From contig NZ_CP036281.1 of assembly GCF_007750395.1 (NCBI RefSeq), positions 4,115,001-4,179,000 of the forward strand: a DNA stretch of 64,000 nucleotides, read 5' to 3'. Below the pieces are notes generated by a model. It was not told the origin of the DNA. It was given only the letters and a program-made list of their open reading frames with translations, and ran no database searches. This document shows positions 1 to 8,790 of the stretch, in pieces (the first letter of the stretch is position 1; each line of letters starts with the position of its first letter). This stretch comes from Polystyrenella longa. GTDB lineage: Bacteria; Planctomycetota; Planctomycetia; Planctomycetales; Planctomycetaceae. Position numbers and translations under genes: made by a program.

Positions 1-518
1 TTCTTTCCTCGTTTGGAAATCATCGGGTTGATCGTACTGATCGCATTCGGTGTAAAGAAGACGGGTGTCTTCAATCCAAACGCGGCAAGCCGGGCAATAG
101 CGCCCCCTTTGGAACTGTGTCCATGCACAATGTCGAAAGGACCTTGTTTTTTAAGGTAACGTCGTACACACAACGCGGCAGTAGAATCCGAAGGGCGAAT
201 TTTGGCGCTGATAGGACAAGAGAAAAGTGTTGCCCCGCTCTCTTCGAACTCCCTCATCTTGCTTTCAAAGCTACCACTCATGCGTAGCGGGGAATAAATC
301 AGATGAACGTCGACATCGCGATCAAGTAAACCTCCAACCATGTCGAGTACGTGCTGGCCAACGCCTGCGTTGGTCGCTTCCACAATGTGAGCAACCTTGA
401 GTCTGCGCATCTTATCAGAGTTCGGTTGCCCGGAGTTCGACTGCGAAGGTTGGCTTTTATCGTCGGACTCGGTCACACCGGGTGGCACTTGAGAGGGCAC
501 ATGGGGAGAAGTAGACAT
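1..518 (-). CDS. Glycosyltransferase, group 1/GT4 type (partial, N-terminal part)
   Basis: The first 172 codons of a glycosyltransferase that continues past the left edge. The ATG at 516-518 opens a Ser/Pro/Gln-rich lead of 36 residues, and the fold begins at residue 37 (MRRLKVAHIVEATNAGVGQH), so an internal start at position 410 is also possible. The motif HGHSSKGG at residues 132-139 is the typical N-domain loop of GT-B sugar transferases that act on lipid-linked or polysaccharide acceptors (family knowledge). The C-terminal donor-binding domain is not in the window. It lies 38 bases downstream of another glycosyltransferase on the same strand, so it is probably part of the same exopolysaccharide operon. 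Acceptor and sugar cannot be told from the sequence. Confidence 0.85.
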   Translation of the reverse strand, partial: MSTSPHVPSQVPPGVTESDDKSQPSQSNSGQPNSDKMRRLKVAHIVEATNAGVGQHVLDMVGGLLDRDVDVHLIYSPLRMSGSFESKMREFEESGATLFSCPISAKIRPSDSTAALCVRRYLKKQGPFDIVHGHSSKGGAIARLAAFGLKTPVFFTPNAISTINPMISKRGK

Positions 519-556
519 GATACTCGTATAGGGTAAAAGATTTTAGAAACGAAGAA

Positions 557-1783
557 TCAGGATGAGGTTAATGGAGCGTGTGCCTTTTTGTTCTGTTCAA
601 TCATCTGTTCGACAATCTCCACGAACTTTTTACCCGTTCGGGTGATTTCAAAATTATCGAGAGCAAATTGATATCCCTGCTGGCCTATGCGCTCGCGTTC
701 TTCGGCAGGTAAATCAATCATTTTATTGACCGCTCCAGCCAACGCCGCAGGATCGTTTTTGGGAACGATGACTCCATGCTCAAAGTCATTGAAACCAGCT
801 GGACGACCAGAACAGTCAGTCATGATCACGGGAAGTTCAGCGCCCATCGCTTCGACAACTGAAAGTGGCCAACCCTCCCAATGGGCGGAGTGGACGTAGA
901 TATCAGCCGATCGCAGAAGCAGGGGACAATCATTTCGCCACCCGGCGAAAAGGAAGCGATCATCCAGTTGGTGCTCTTTTAAAAACGCTTTTAATGAATT
1001 GAAATGATTCGTCATTTCGGCAGCATTGGGTCCATCGAGAACGTCGCCTACTTGAATCAACTTCGCTTTTCGACCACTGGCAATAATCTGCTGAAAGGCG
1101 CTGGTTAATACTTCCAGTCCTTTTTGAATATCGATGCGGCCAATGTTCACTAACATTAATTCATCAGGCTGGAGCTGAAACGCGTCGCGGGTTTGCTGGA
1201 TCTCTTCATCTGTCGCCTTGGGAAAGTTGAGTACATCAACTCCGTTGTACACGACACAAGTTCGTTCTTCAGGAATCGAGAACCGCTCCCGCATTTCATC
1301 TTCGACGGCAGTGCTGCTGCAGATTCCCATCGTCAGGTGATTCTGCATCGCTTTTCGGTAATAACTCTCTTTAAGACGCGGTACGAACATCGGCCCATGA
1401 AAGTGGTGCATGTTCTGTAAAGAAAGCACGCCAGGCAGCTTCAACCGGTTCGCTGTTTTTAAAGCAACCGAACGGTCCCGGGCATTCACACCAATGACGC
1501 AATCGGCACCGAACTCGCTGGCGATCTTGGCAGTCTTAGTAATGACAGAAGGAAATAACGGAAAAGCCAACTCCTCCAGCAGAACAGTCTGAATGCCCCC
1601 TTCATGCAGAGAGACCAGGAAGTTGGTCCGTTCGGTATTACTAGTATCAACCACCTTTGGTTCGGGACCATGAATCACCAGGACTTCATGACCTGCTCCA
1701 ATTAAAGCCTCGGCATAGAATTTGGCCATCTTGGAAGCGCCGGTGAAGTCCGGGAGACATAAAGTAATCGCAATACGAGACAT
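557..1783 (-). CDS. GT4 family glycosyltransferase (tandem paralogue A)
   Basis: A 408-residue GT-B fold glycosyltransferase, cytoplasmic, probably adding a sugar during exopolysaccharide repeat-unit assembly. The N-terminal Rossmann domain starts MSRIAITLCLPDFTGASKMA; the C-terminal domain has GRIDIQKGLEVL near residue 215 and the EX7E motif EGWPLSVVE near residue 303, which contacts the nucleotide sugar in this family. It closely resembles the next gene upstream (1897-3105): both share TGA-KMA, AGWRNDCP, ADIYVHSA-WEGW and VVEAMGA at matching positions, so the two are a tandem duplication. The ATG at 1781-1783 is the natural start because the beta-strand begins at once. The gap to the upstream gene is 113 bases. 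Confidence 0.9.
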   Translation of the reverse strand: MSRIAITLCLPDFTGASKMAKFYAEALIGAGHEVLVIHGPEPKVVDTSNTERTNFLVSLHEGGIQTVLLEELAFPLFPSVITKTAKIASEFGADCVIGVNARDRSVALKTANRLKLPGVLSLQNMHHFHGPMFVPRLKESYYRKAMQNHLTMGICSSTAVEDEMRERFSIPEERTCVVYNGVDVLNFPKATDEEIQQTRDAFQLQPDELMLVNIGRIDIQKGLEVLTSAFQQIIASGRKAKLIQVGDVLDGPNAAEMTNHFNSLKAFLKEHQLDDRFLFAGWRNDCPLLLRSADIYVHSAHWEGWPLSVVEAMGAELPVIMTDCSGRPAGFNDFEHGVIVPKNDPAALAGAVNKMIDLPAEERERIGQQGYQFALDNFEITRTGKKFVEIVEQMIEQNKKAHAPLTSS

Positions 1784-1896
1784 AATGAACGACCGAGTGG
1801 AATGGTTTCCAATACGAGAACGAAAGTGGGCTTTATTTACACGTTAAGATAATACCAACGGAAGTCAGGACCAGATAAGCCTGACCTTCCATCTCA

Positions 1897-3105
1897 TCAA
1901 CTGATTTTGGACGCCGGAGAAGTTTTTAGATTTTCTTCCACAAGCTGAACAAAACGCTGACTGGTTTTCTGGATTTCAAAATACTCGGCAGCAAACTGGA
2001 AGCCCGCTTCGCCGATTTCGGATCGTTTCTCGGCGGAGAACTCGATCATCTGTGCCATTGCATTCGACAGGGCTGACGCATCCCCCTTGGGAACGATGAA
2101 ACCATGTTTCCCTTGTTCATAATGTTCGGGAACGCCACAGCAATCAGTTTGAATTGAGGGCAACCGGGCTCCCATCGCTTCCACTACTGCCAGAGACCAC
2201 CCTTCCCATATCGCGGAATGAACGTAGATATCAGCAGCTTTCAATAACGTCGGACAGTCGTTTCTCCAACCCGCCATAATAAAGCAATCGGCGAGGCCAT
2301 GCGACTTCACATAGTCCACCAGTTTTTCGCGATACTTCAAAATGTTCTGTTGATTCGGTCCTGCGATGACATCGCCAACCTGAATCAGCTTGAACTTCTG
2401 ATCGGGATGACTCTTTTTGAATTGGACGACAGCCTGAGCCAGCGTTTCTAACCCCTTCTGTGGGTCAATACGCCCAACATTGATCAGCATTAATTCGTCA
2501 GACGCGATACCGAACTCGTCGCGAACCAGCTGACAGGCTTCCGGGCTGACTTCGGGGAAGTTCAACACTTCTACGCCATTGTAGACGACGCATGTTTTTT
2601 TCCTGAGAACTTTGAACCGCTGGACCACTTCTTCCTGCACCGCTGGACTGGTGCAGATACCCAGGGTTAATTCTTTGCGAACAAGCCGAGCGAAGATCGA
2701 TTCTTTCAGCTTGGGCAGCGGCCAGCGACCGTGGAAGGTATGCTGATTCTGAAAGGAGGTCAGCGCAGGCAAATTCAACTCTTTTGAGGCTTTCAGCGCC
2801 ACAGGAATGTCCCGCTGTTGAAACCCAATCAGACAATCGAGCGTGTATTTACGGGCTTGCTCAACCGTGTTTTTGATGACCGCCGGTCCGATCAGTTTAT
2901 TCATTTCGGGAATGAGTTCCGTTTCGAAACCATCCTCTCGCAGCGCGTCGATGAATGTCTGATCGTGGTTCTCCGAAGTAATTTCGGGACCATGGAGCAA
3001 AACGACGTCGTGTCCCGCCGCCAGAAAGGCTTGCCCATACAGTCTGGCCATTTTACACGCCCCGGTGTAATTCGGGTTCGCCAATGTCATTCCAATACGG
3101 GCCAT
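1897..3105 (-). CDS. GT4 family glycosyltransferase (tandem paralogue B)
   Basis: A 402-residue glycosyltransferase that aligns end to end with the 557-1783 product. It begins MARIGMTLANPNYTGACKMA, has GRIDPQKGLETL near residue 213 and the EX7E element EGWSLAVVE near residue 303. The donor-side loop differs slightly from its partner (WEGWSLAVV against WEGWPLSVV), which would fit related but different sugar or acceptor use; that is inference. Same strand and order as the neighbouring sugar transferases, but a strong hairpin at 3141-3179 separates it from the polyprenyl glycosylphosphotransferase upstream, so it may have its own promoter within 3106-3403. Confidence 0.9.
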   Translation of the reverse strand: MARIGMTLANPNYTGACKMARLYGQAFLAAGHDVVLLHGPEITSENHDQTFIDALREDGFETELIPEMNKLIGPAVIKNTVEQARKYTLDCLIGFQQRDIPVALKASKELNLPALTSFQNQHTFHGRWPLPKLKESIFARLVRKELTLGICTSPAVQEEVVQRFKVLRKKTCVVYNGVEVLNFPEVSPEACQLVRDEFGIASDELMLINVGRIDPQKGLETLAQAVVQFKKSHPDQKFKLIQVGDVIAGPNQQNILKYREKLVDYVKSHGLADCFIMAGWRNDCPTLLKAADIYVHSAIWEGWSLAVVEAMGARLPSIQTDCCGVPEHYEQGKHGFIVPKGDASALSNAMAQMIEFSAEKRSEIGEAGFQFAAEYFEIQKTSQRFVQLVEENLKTSPASKIS

Positions 3106-3140
3106 AAGTGGCAGACTTTTTCAATCTGAAATTAAAGAAA

Positions 3141-3179
3141 GATCGAGAGGAGTTACCTTAGCGGTTCTCTCCCTCGATC
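3141..3179 (-). terminator. Hairpin, probable intrinsic terminator between sugar transferase and GT genes
   Basis: GATCGAG (3141-3147) pairs with CTCGATC (3173-3179), and after a one-base bulge GGAG (3149-3152) pairs with CTCC (3169-3172), an 11-bp stem. On the minus strand it is followed by TTTCTTTAAT; on the plus strand by TGTTTTTC, so it could work both ways. It lies about 225 bases after the stop of the 3404-4945 gene and 36 bases before the start of the 1897-3105 gene, so attenuation of the downstream gene is also possible. Seen by eye only. Confidence 0.5.
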
Positions 3180-3403
3180 GTGTTTTTCACTATGTAATCT
3201 GGAACAAAGTCAATTAGGAGTAAGTCAGTAAGGTATCAATGTGACACCCCGTACTCTCTCGTGCGAAAATCGACTCTATCCAAATCTGAGTAAAATCGAT
3301 AGTCGCCGCTTATTGTTGTCGCGGCCTTGTCTCTATGAACGGATAAAAGCGTTCAAAAGACGTTAGAAGCGAACTAACGACTTTGCTAACAAAGGGACTC
3401 TAT

Positions 3404-4945
3404 TTAGTAGGCACCTTCGCGGAGCAGAACGACTTTCAGTGTTCTCATAAGAATGTGAATATCGAGCCACAAAGACCAGTTGCGAACATAGAAGCGGTCG
3501 TACTCGACGCGTTCGGCATAGGTTGTGTTGTTCCGTCCTGAAATCTGCCACAAGCCGGTCAGGCCAGGAGAGACTTCCGAATAGAGTCGAAATTCATCGC
3601 GATAACGGGGAATTTCGTCATCGAAGATCGGACGAGGACCAACGAGGCTCATGTCCCCTTTAAGGACATTCCACAACTGGGGAAGTTCATCCAAACTTGT
3701 TTTGCGAAGGAACTGTCCGATCCTGGTGACACGAGGGTCGTTTTTCAGCTTGCGGATTTTCTTCCATTCCGCTCGCATTTCGGGATTCTCTTCGAGGTAT
3801 TGATTCAAAACGTCATCGGCGTTACTCACCATCGACCGAAACTTCAGTGGGTGAATTTCTTTACCGTTTCTTCCAACGCGTTTGGTCGACAACAGCACGG
3901 GACCAGGCGATGAAAACTTGATGCAGATGGCAATAAACAGGAACAGTGGAGAAATCATTAAACCGCCAACAACGGTTAAAACGATATCCATGGTCCGTTT
4001 TAATAGACGCGGCCAAGGCAACATCAACCGTTCCTGAATGTTGATTCCGGTCAATCCATTACAGTCATGACAGCGGTTCCACAGTGTGGGAATCTGCATG
4101 TTATCAGGGATAATCACCACATTCGGAAACGAACCGGCCAGCTTTTCCACTTCATGTTCGAAGGTACGGGCATTCGAAGAGAGTTCACTTTGAACGACGA
4201 ATAACCAGTACGCTGAGTGCTGGCGGGCGACATCAACAATATTACTGGATTCTCCCAGATGAGGGACGTTAGCTTCTTTGCCTTCCGGCTCTGCACGCTG
4301 ATCGTAAACAAGACCGACAGGTTTGATTCCCTGACGACAGTTCTGATCCAGCGATTTATACAGTCGATCGGCTGTAGCCCCCTTACCCAGAATTAAAGCG
4401 GGTTGTCCCCACCATTTTGACTTTGTGCAAAACGAACGAATCCCGGAACGAAACGTGGGAATCAGGAATAAGCCTAACATCCAGGTCACGAAGATGCTTC
4501 CGAGAGGAGAAGGACCGGGTGAGTATGCGGCAATACAGACGGCAGAAAGCATCATGAATAAGGAAGTCCCCAGCAGAAGCTGACGGGTCTCCAGAACGCG
4601 ATGCATCCCGGCAGCGGGATAAAGTTCAAGAAAGCCAAACACGAGCAACATCGTGACTGACAACACTGGCAGGAGGGTACCCAGAGGAATATTGGGATAA
4701 CCGATCAGGGAAATTGCTACGTAGCTCCACCACGCAGAACAAACCAGAGCAGCCAGGTCAGAAAGAATCAAAGGAAGGGCAGTCAGCACGACTTGCCGAG
4801 AGAAACTCGCTCCTACGGGTACAATCCGCTGGGAGGTGCTATATCGAAACTGCTCAATTTCTTTCGAGTCCAGTGTAACAACATCAACTTCACGAGATGG
4901 CTCGTAGGAAAGTAACGTGCCAGATTCAGAATTGAGTACTGTCAT
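3404..4945 (-). CDS. Exopolysaccharide polyprenyl glycosylphosphotransferase (WcaJ/WbaP-type initiating enzyme)
   Basis: A 513-residue membrane enzyme that transfers a sugar-1-phosphate to undecaprenyl phosphate, the first step of repeat-unit synthesis. The N-terminal half has about four or five membrane segments (residues 45-170), then a nucleotide-binding-like domain beginning LILGKGATADRLYKSL near residue 184. The C-terminal catalytic domain (bacterial sugar transferase, PF02397 type) starts KRTMDIVLTVVGG and carries KFRSM, FLRKTSLDELPQLWNVLKGD, SLVGPRP and GLTGLWQISGRN. The start ATG at 4943-4945 has no Shine-Dalgarno in phase; the leader reads pyrimidine-rich just before it. It belongs with the flanking glycosyltransferases and the Wzc-like kinase, all on the minus strand. 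Confidence 0.93.
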   Translation of the reverse strand: MTVLNSESGTLLSYEPSREVDVVTLDSKEIEQFRYSTSQRIVPVGASFSRQVVLTALPLILSDLAALVCSAWWSYVAISLIGYPNIPLGTLLPVLSVTMLLVFGFLELYPAAGMHRVLETRQLLLGTSLFMMLSAVCIAAYSPGPSPLGSIFVTWMLGLFLIPTFRSGIRSFCTKSKWWGQPALILGKGATADRLYKSLDQNCRQGIKPVGLVYDQRAEPEGKEANVPHLGESSNIVDVARQHSAYWLFVVQSELSSNARTFEHEVEKLAGSFPNVVIIPDNMQIPTLWNRCHDCNGLTGINIQERLMLPWPRLLKRTMDIVLTVVGGLMISPLFLFIAICIKFSSPGPVLLSTKRVGRNGKEIHPLKFRSMVSNADDVLNQYLEENPEMRAEWKKIRKLKNDPRVTRIGQFLRKTSLDELPQLWNVLKGDMSLVGPRPIFDDEIPRYRDEFRLYSEVSPGLTGLWQISGRNNTTYAERVEYDRFYVRNWSLWLDIHILMRTLKVVLLREGAY

Positions 4946-5104
4946 TGAGGAGGAAGCCCTTCTTGAGTCCTTTAGAGGGACAATTCTTGAGTCAATCGAT
5001 AGGAATAAATCTGAGCATCGAGCGTCAATGAATTATCAATGCTTGCATGATTAAAGATTTAAAGAGCTGCGAAATAATGCAATCTGTTACAAAATCGTGC
5101 AACT

Positions 5105-5147
5105 GTGTCGGGCGTTTTGCGACACTTCACCGCAGGACACCCCCTGC
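5105..5147 (-). promoter_or_regulatory. Two adjacent hairpins in the leader region of the sugar transferase gene
   Basis: GTGTCG (5105-5110) pairs with CGACAC (5120-5125), and GCAGG (5132-5136) with CCTGC (5143-5147). Both are perfect, with loops of nine and six bases. They lie 160-200 bases upstream of the 3404-4945 start. They could be operator half-sites or leader RNA structure; no T-run follows, so they are unlikely to be a plain terminator. Confidence 0.3.
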
Positions 5148-5796
5148 TGTGTAAACTTTGCAAAACTCATTCCATAAATCATCATACATCCAATGTCGTG
5201 TCTGGTGCTGCTGAACCGGCGAGGGGAGCCTTTCAAAATACACCGTATAGACACTTTACGTAAACACTTCGATCTAGTTAAACATCCGTGACAAATATCT
5301 CGTGTTTTTCTGTCTATCTGCATGTTTGGGGGGACACAGGAAAACAGTGTGGGAACAGCAAGTCAAAGACCTTACTTAAACTGTTGCCTACATTTTGAAC
5401 TATACAGGCTGAGGGCACAAGCATGCTTAAGTAAGTTCAGGCATTTTTCACGAATTGTCGTTTTAGCCCTAACATACGTTCAATGCCGAGTGTGGATCTT
5501 AATATTTCCCCTGCGATGCCAGTTTCATTTCGTAATTTCCAAGAGCACGGAGGCACATCTTAGAGAGTTGATGAAGTAGATTCACGAGCCTGATTAGCAT
5601 CATCATCAAGTTTTCATCATTCAGCGAAAATGAACCACATCGAGCGCGATAATTGGGCAGGAGTCATTGGCGACTGAGTGTCGTGGACGGAATAAGGGAG
5701 GGTATGGGGGGCGAGGTTAATGGAAGGCGAAGCTGCACAAAGTAGATGCGAATCGCGTGCCTTTTCTTCAATTCATCTAACTAAGGGGGACGTTCT

Positions 5797-5898
5797 TAGA
5801 TCCTGTCCAGGATAAGTGCGGCGGCTATCGATCCCGAAAAGCCCTTAAATACAGCAGGCTACGCCGCCAGAACACGCTATGGATATCTGTAATGCGCT
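5797..5898 (+). repeat. 102-bp repeated intergenic element, copy A
   Basis: Begins TAGATCCTGTCCAGGATAA and ends GCGCT. A second copy at 52944-53045 has exactly the same length with no gaps; by hand count 85 of 102 positions agree. Shared parts are the near-perfect palindrome ATCCTG-tc-CAGGAT at the left end, GGCGGC paired with GCCGCC about 35 bases apart, the block CCGAAAAGCCCTT between them, and CGCTA followed by a 6-bp palindrome (GATATC here). No reading frame is conserved. It could be a MITE, an insertion-sequence remnant or a structured RNA. Confidence 0.8.
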
Positions 5899-5944
5899 CT
5901 ACTAAATAAGCAAAGGAAGAAACATCTTGCTTTAAGCAAAACAA

Positions 5945-5979
5945 ACCCCTCGAACCAGGCGGAACTGGATTCGAGGGGT
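5945..5979 (-). terminator. Intrinsic terminator of the tyrosine autokinase gene
   Basis: ACCCCTCGAA (5945-5954) pairs perfectly with TTCGAGGGGT (5970-5979), and inside it CCAG (5955-5958) pairs with CTGG (5965-5968), leaving a six-base loop. On the minus strand the stem is followed by TTGTTTTGCTT. It sits 33 bases after the stop codon of the 6013-8421 gene, the expected place for Rho-independent termination. Confidence 0.8.
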
Positions 5980-6012
5980 AAGTTGTTTTAAGTCGTCTTA
6001 CTCAAAGCGAAC

Positions 6013-8421
6013 TCAGACTTTTTCTTTACGAGCTGTTTTCGTGTAGGACGTATAGTAAGAACGAGATTCTTTGGCCCCAAAGCTGGTGTACTTGCTGGCG
6101 CTGTAGTACTGGCCGCCTTGTGAATCGTACCCAGTCATGGTGACACCCAGCACATCGGCGTCGACACTCTGGAGAATTTCCATCGCTCTAGTCGCTTCGG
6201 GACGTCCATTCTTTTTGAATCGTAGATTCAAGATCACAGAGTCCACACGAGGAGCAATCGCGGTTGCATCACTGACAACCAGCAATGGAGGAGAGTCAAT
6301 AATCACGTAGTCATATTGTTCTCGGACCACAGCCAGCAAACTAGTGAAAGACTCCTGGTTGAGTAATTCCGCAGGGTTATCTGGAACAGGTCCACAAACG
6401 AGAGCCGTCAACCCTTTGACTTCGGTCTCTTGAACGGCATCCTGAATTTCGGCCTCGCCACGGAGAACGTCCGAGAGCCCGACTGTTGTACTTAGACCGA
6501 ACAGTTTGTCCACCATTGGCAATCGCATATCGCAATCAATCAGCAATACCGACTTGCCAGTCTGGGCAAGAGAGATTGCCAGGTTAGCCGTCGTCACCGA
6601 CTTACCATCTTTCGGGTTCGGACTCGTGATCTGAACGACTTTGGGCGATTGACCATGGGTTCCGAAGTACAGATTTGTCCGCAGTGAACGGAAAATCTCG
6701 GCTTCAGGTGATTGCGGGATATGGTAAGTCACCAAGACAGGTGACAATTTCGATTTTTTATCCGCCAGCTTCGTCAAACGACGAACGTTCAACCGAGGAA
6801 CATGAGCTAGTACAGCGGTGTTCAAGGTGTTTCGAATCTGTTCCGGACTACGGAAGGTTGAATCGGCCAGGTCGATGACAAAGGCTAGTAACAGCCCGAA
6901 CATCATGCCGACGAAACCACCAGGAATAATACCGTACAGGATCGATACTTTCGCACTTTTGACGTCGTCAATGTTGCCCATCGACTGCACTTTCAGCAGT
7001 TCGTAGTCTTCCAGGAGGCTAATGTCTTCCAAACGACGGTTGCTGTTGGTAAACAGCTCTTTCTTAAGTTCTTTTTCGTCGCGAAGAAGCTCTTCATTCA
7101 GTTTGAATGTAGCCACTTCCTTCGCTTTCGCTTCTGCCATATCGCGGAATGTTACCAGAGTCGTTTCCTGACGAAGCAAGTCTTCAAGGTCTTTCTCAAG
7201 CAGACTTACGTAAGCTCGAATCAGGTCGGATGTATCAATCGGTGTCAGGGCTTCAGTACTCGGGGGAGGAACATCATCCTTCTTTTCCACCAAGAATTTT
7301 TCCAAGTCCTGCAAGTTTTCTTCAGCTTCAATCACCTTGGGGTGATTGTCAGCATACTCAGTTTTTTTGGCCTTAAGATCTAAGCGGGCAGAAAGCAGTT
7401 TATCAAACTCGGTATTCGCCGTTTCCGCTCGTGTGTACTGTTGTGCCTGAAACGCCTCGGAAGTCGCTGCATTTGTGGCAACACTGATTTCCAGATTTTC
7501 TACGCTTAGCAGCAGCCCCAAGCGTTCAACATGTTTGGAGTCGACCAGAGCCAGTCGCTGGTAATCGGTGAACCGCTCCATGTTCTCTGGTTCCAGAGAT
7601 TCTTTGATAATCTCTAACCGAGATTCCGCAGCATAACGTTCAAACTGGAGCAGACGTAACTGAGTTTCGTAGTCGTTAAGACTGTTCAGGTAGACGTTTA
7701 CCGTGTCTCCCGTCGTTGTGTAGATCTGGGAAGACTCCATGAATGTTTTGTATTTTTCTCGAATTCCCTCCCACTCTTCACGGGCTTTATTCGCAACCCC
7801 ACCGATGACCTGAGCGGCCTCGTTGACCGGGTTCTGGTAGGTCTCAGTGATGTGCTCCTGGTAGGCGGCGAGAATTGCTTTTAATACTCTAGGAGTGTCT
7901 GCTTCGTTAGTGTGTTCGAATGTCACATAAATCCAGTGACCACCATTGACGGCGATGTTGCCCTCTTCTCCCTGAAGGCTCAGGTAGAGATTATCGATCA
8001 CATAATCAATGGGGTTCTGATCATCCGCCAACTCTTCCATAATGGAAGGTAAGTTCATCATGTTGATCGGAGTGCCATCTTCGTTTTTCAGCCCTGCTTC
8101 CAGTGCTGCTTTGACGATTTTGTGGCTCGACATGATTTTCATCTGGTTAGCGAGTTCATCTTCCATTCGACGGAAGTCGTTCGGGCTGGAATTCTCGCTA
8201 CCCTCGGTTGCCAGATTCGGGTCATGGCGAATGATGTGGATCTGCGCCTGGGACTCCCATTTTTCGGGCAATTTCAGGATCGCCAAGGTTCCCAATGCGG
8301 CACCAACAATGATGCCGAACAGGATAATCCCTTTACGGCGGCGAATGATCGACAATACATCGAGCACTCCCTGCAGCGGGGATTGCGAAGTTTGTTGTTC
8401 AGGAGGTGGAGTAGTGGGCAT
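6013..8421 (-). CDS. Wzc-type polysaccharide co-polymerase / BY-family tyrosine autokinase
   Basis: An 802-residue inner-membrane protein controlling exopolysaccharide chain length and export. Order: short cytoplasmic N-terminus; TM1 near 33-52; a Wzz-type periplasmic part with long helices (about 55-490); TM2 near 492-517; then a cytoplasmic BY-kinase domain. The kinase has Walker A SPNPKDGKS (near 605), Walker A' LLIDCDMR (near 628) and Walker B YVIIDSPP (near 704). The last 45 residues hold a cluster of Tyr (QYYSASKY, SYYTSY), the usual autophosphorylation tail. Kinase and transmembrane parts are fused, as in Proteobacteria. The Walker A loop has NPKD where many relatives have PGEG. It lies 1 kb upstream of the sugar transferase on the same strand. 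Confidence 0.93.
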   Translation of the reverse strand: MPTTPPPEQQTSQSPLQGVLDVLSIIRRRKGIILFGIIVGAALGTLAILKLPEKWESQAQIHIIRHDPNLATEGSENSSPNDFRRMEDELANQMKIMSSHKIVKAALEAGLKNEDGTPINMMNLPSIMEELADDQNPIDYVIDNLYLSLQGEEGNIAVNGGHWIYVTFEHTNEADTPRVLKAILAAYQEHITETYQNPVNEAAQVIGGVANKAREEWEGIREKYKTFMESSQIYTTTGDTVNVYLNSLNDYETQLRLLQFERYAAESRLEIIKESLEPENMERFTDYQRLALVDSKHVERLGLLLSVENLEISVATNAATSEAFQAQQYTRAETANTEFDKLLSARLDLKAKKTEYADNHPKVIEAEENLQDLEKFLVEKKDDVPPPSTEALTPIDTSDLIRAYVSLLEKDLEDLLRQETTLVTFRDMAEAKAKEVATFKLNEELLRDEKELKKELFTNSNRRLEDISLLEDYELLKVQSMGNIDDVKSAKVSILYGIIPGGFVGMMFGLLLAFVIDLADSTFRSPEQIRNTLNTAVLAHVPRLNVRRLTKLADKKSKLSPVLVTYHIPQSPEAEIFRSLRTNLYFGTHGQSPKVVQITSPNPKDGKSVTTANLAISLAQTGKSVLLIDCDMRLPMVDKLFGLSTTVGLSDVLRGEAEIQDAVQETEVKGLTALVCGPVPDNPAELLNQESFTSLLAVVREQYDYVIIDSPPLLVVSDATAIAPRVDSVILNLRFKKNGRPEATRAMEILQSVDADVLGVTMTGYDSQGGQYYSASKYTSFGAKESRSYYTSYTKTARKEKV

Positions 8422-8790
8422 AATCGATACTCACAGGCAGATTAAAAATTACCAGGATGTCAGTCAGAAGCGCGCTTAGTGCGATGCAAAACAGGTCAGC
8501 TTTGCTTTTCAGAAGTAGTGACGATCAAATCACAATCCTGATACCAGTCAGTGAAACGAGACTGGTTCAGAGCGGGGCAACTGGGAGGGATACCTGAGGG
8601 GGAAAAGCCTGACCTTAAATACGCTAATTAACCCCATCGTGCCCACGTTTCGGGTCGACTGTCAAGTAGGTGTTTACGGAGTTGGGCTAAAAAAGAGAAA
8701 CTGTACTTGAGCAACCGGACGCTCAAGACAAAGTGGGTGGTTTAGTGAGATTTTTCTCGCGCGAGCTCGTCCCGGCAAGGGGTAAACCGA
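8422..8790. other. Intergenic region upstream of the tyrosine kinase gene
   Basis: 369 bases with no gene. It contains the probable terminator of the DUF1501 gene at 8706-8727 and must hold the promoter for the minus-strand kinase gene; I could not pick a convincing -35/-10 pair. Confidence 0.5.
8706..8727 (-). terminator. Probable intrinsic terminator of the DUF1501 gene
   Basis: CTTGAGC (8706-8712) pairs perfectly with GCTCAAG (8721-8727) around an eight-base loop. On the minus strand the stem is followed within ten bases by TTTCTCTTTTTT. It lies 64 bases after the stop of the 8791-10116 gene. The T-run is not directly at the stem, so efficiency is uncertain. Confidence 0.55.

Larger units (their letters stand above)
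4946..6012. other. Long intergenic region of the exopolysaccharide locus
   Basis: 1,067 bases with no convincing gene. The two open frames here (5087-5323 minus, 5322-5579 plus) have no family-like sequence. It holds two adjacent hairpins upstream of the sugar transferase (5105-5147), one copy of a 102-bp repeated element (5797-5898) and the terminator of the tyrosine kinase gene (5945-5979). The promoter of the minus-strand sugar transferase should lie in the AT-rich stretch 4950-5330. Confidence 0.6.

Noticed and set aside
5087-5579. Two open frames of 78 and 85 codons in the exopolysaccharide intergenic region
   Set aside because: Arg/Cys/Leu-rich without domain-like pattern, no ribosome-binding site; they fit chance frames in a non-coding stretch.
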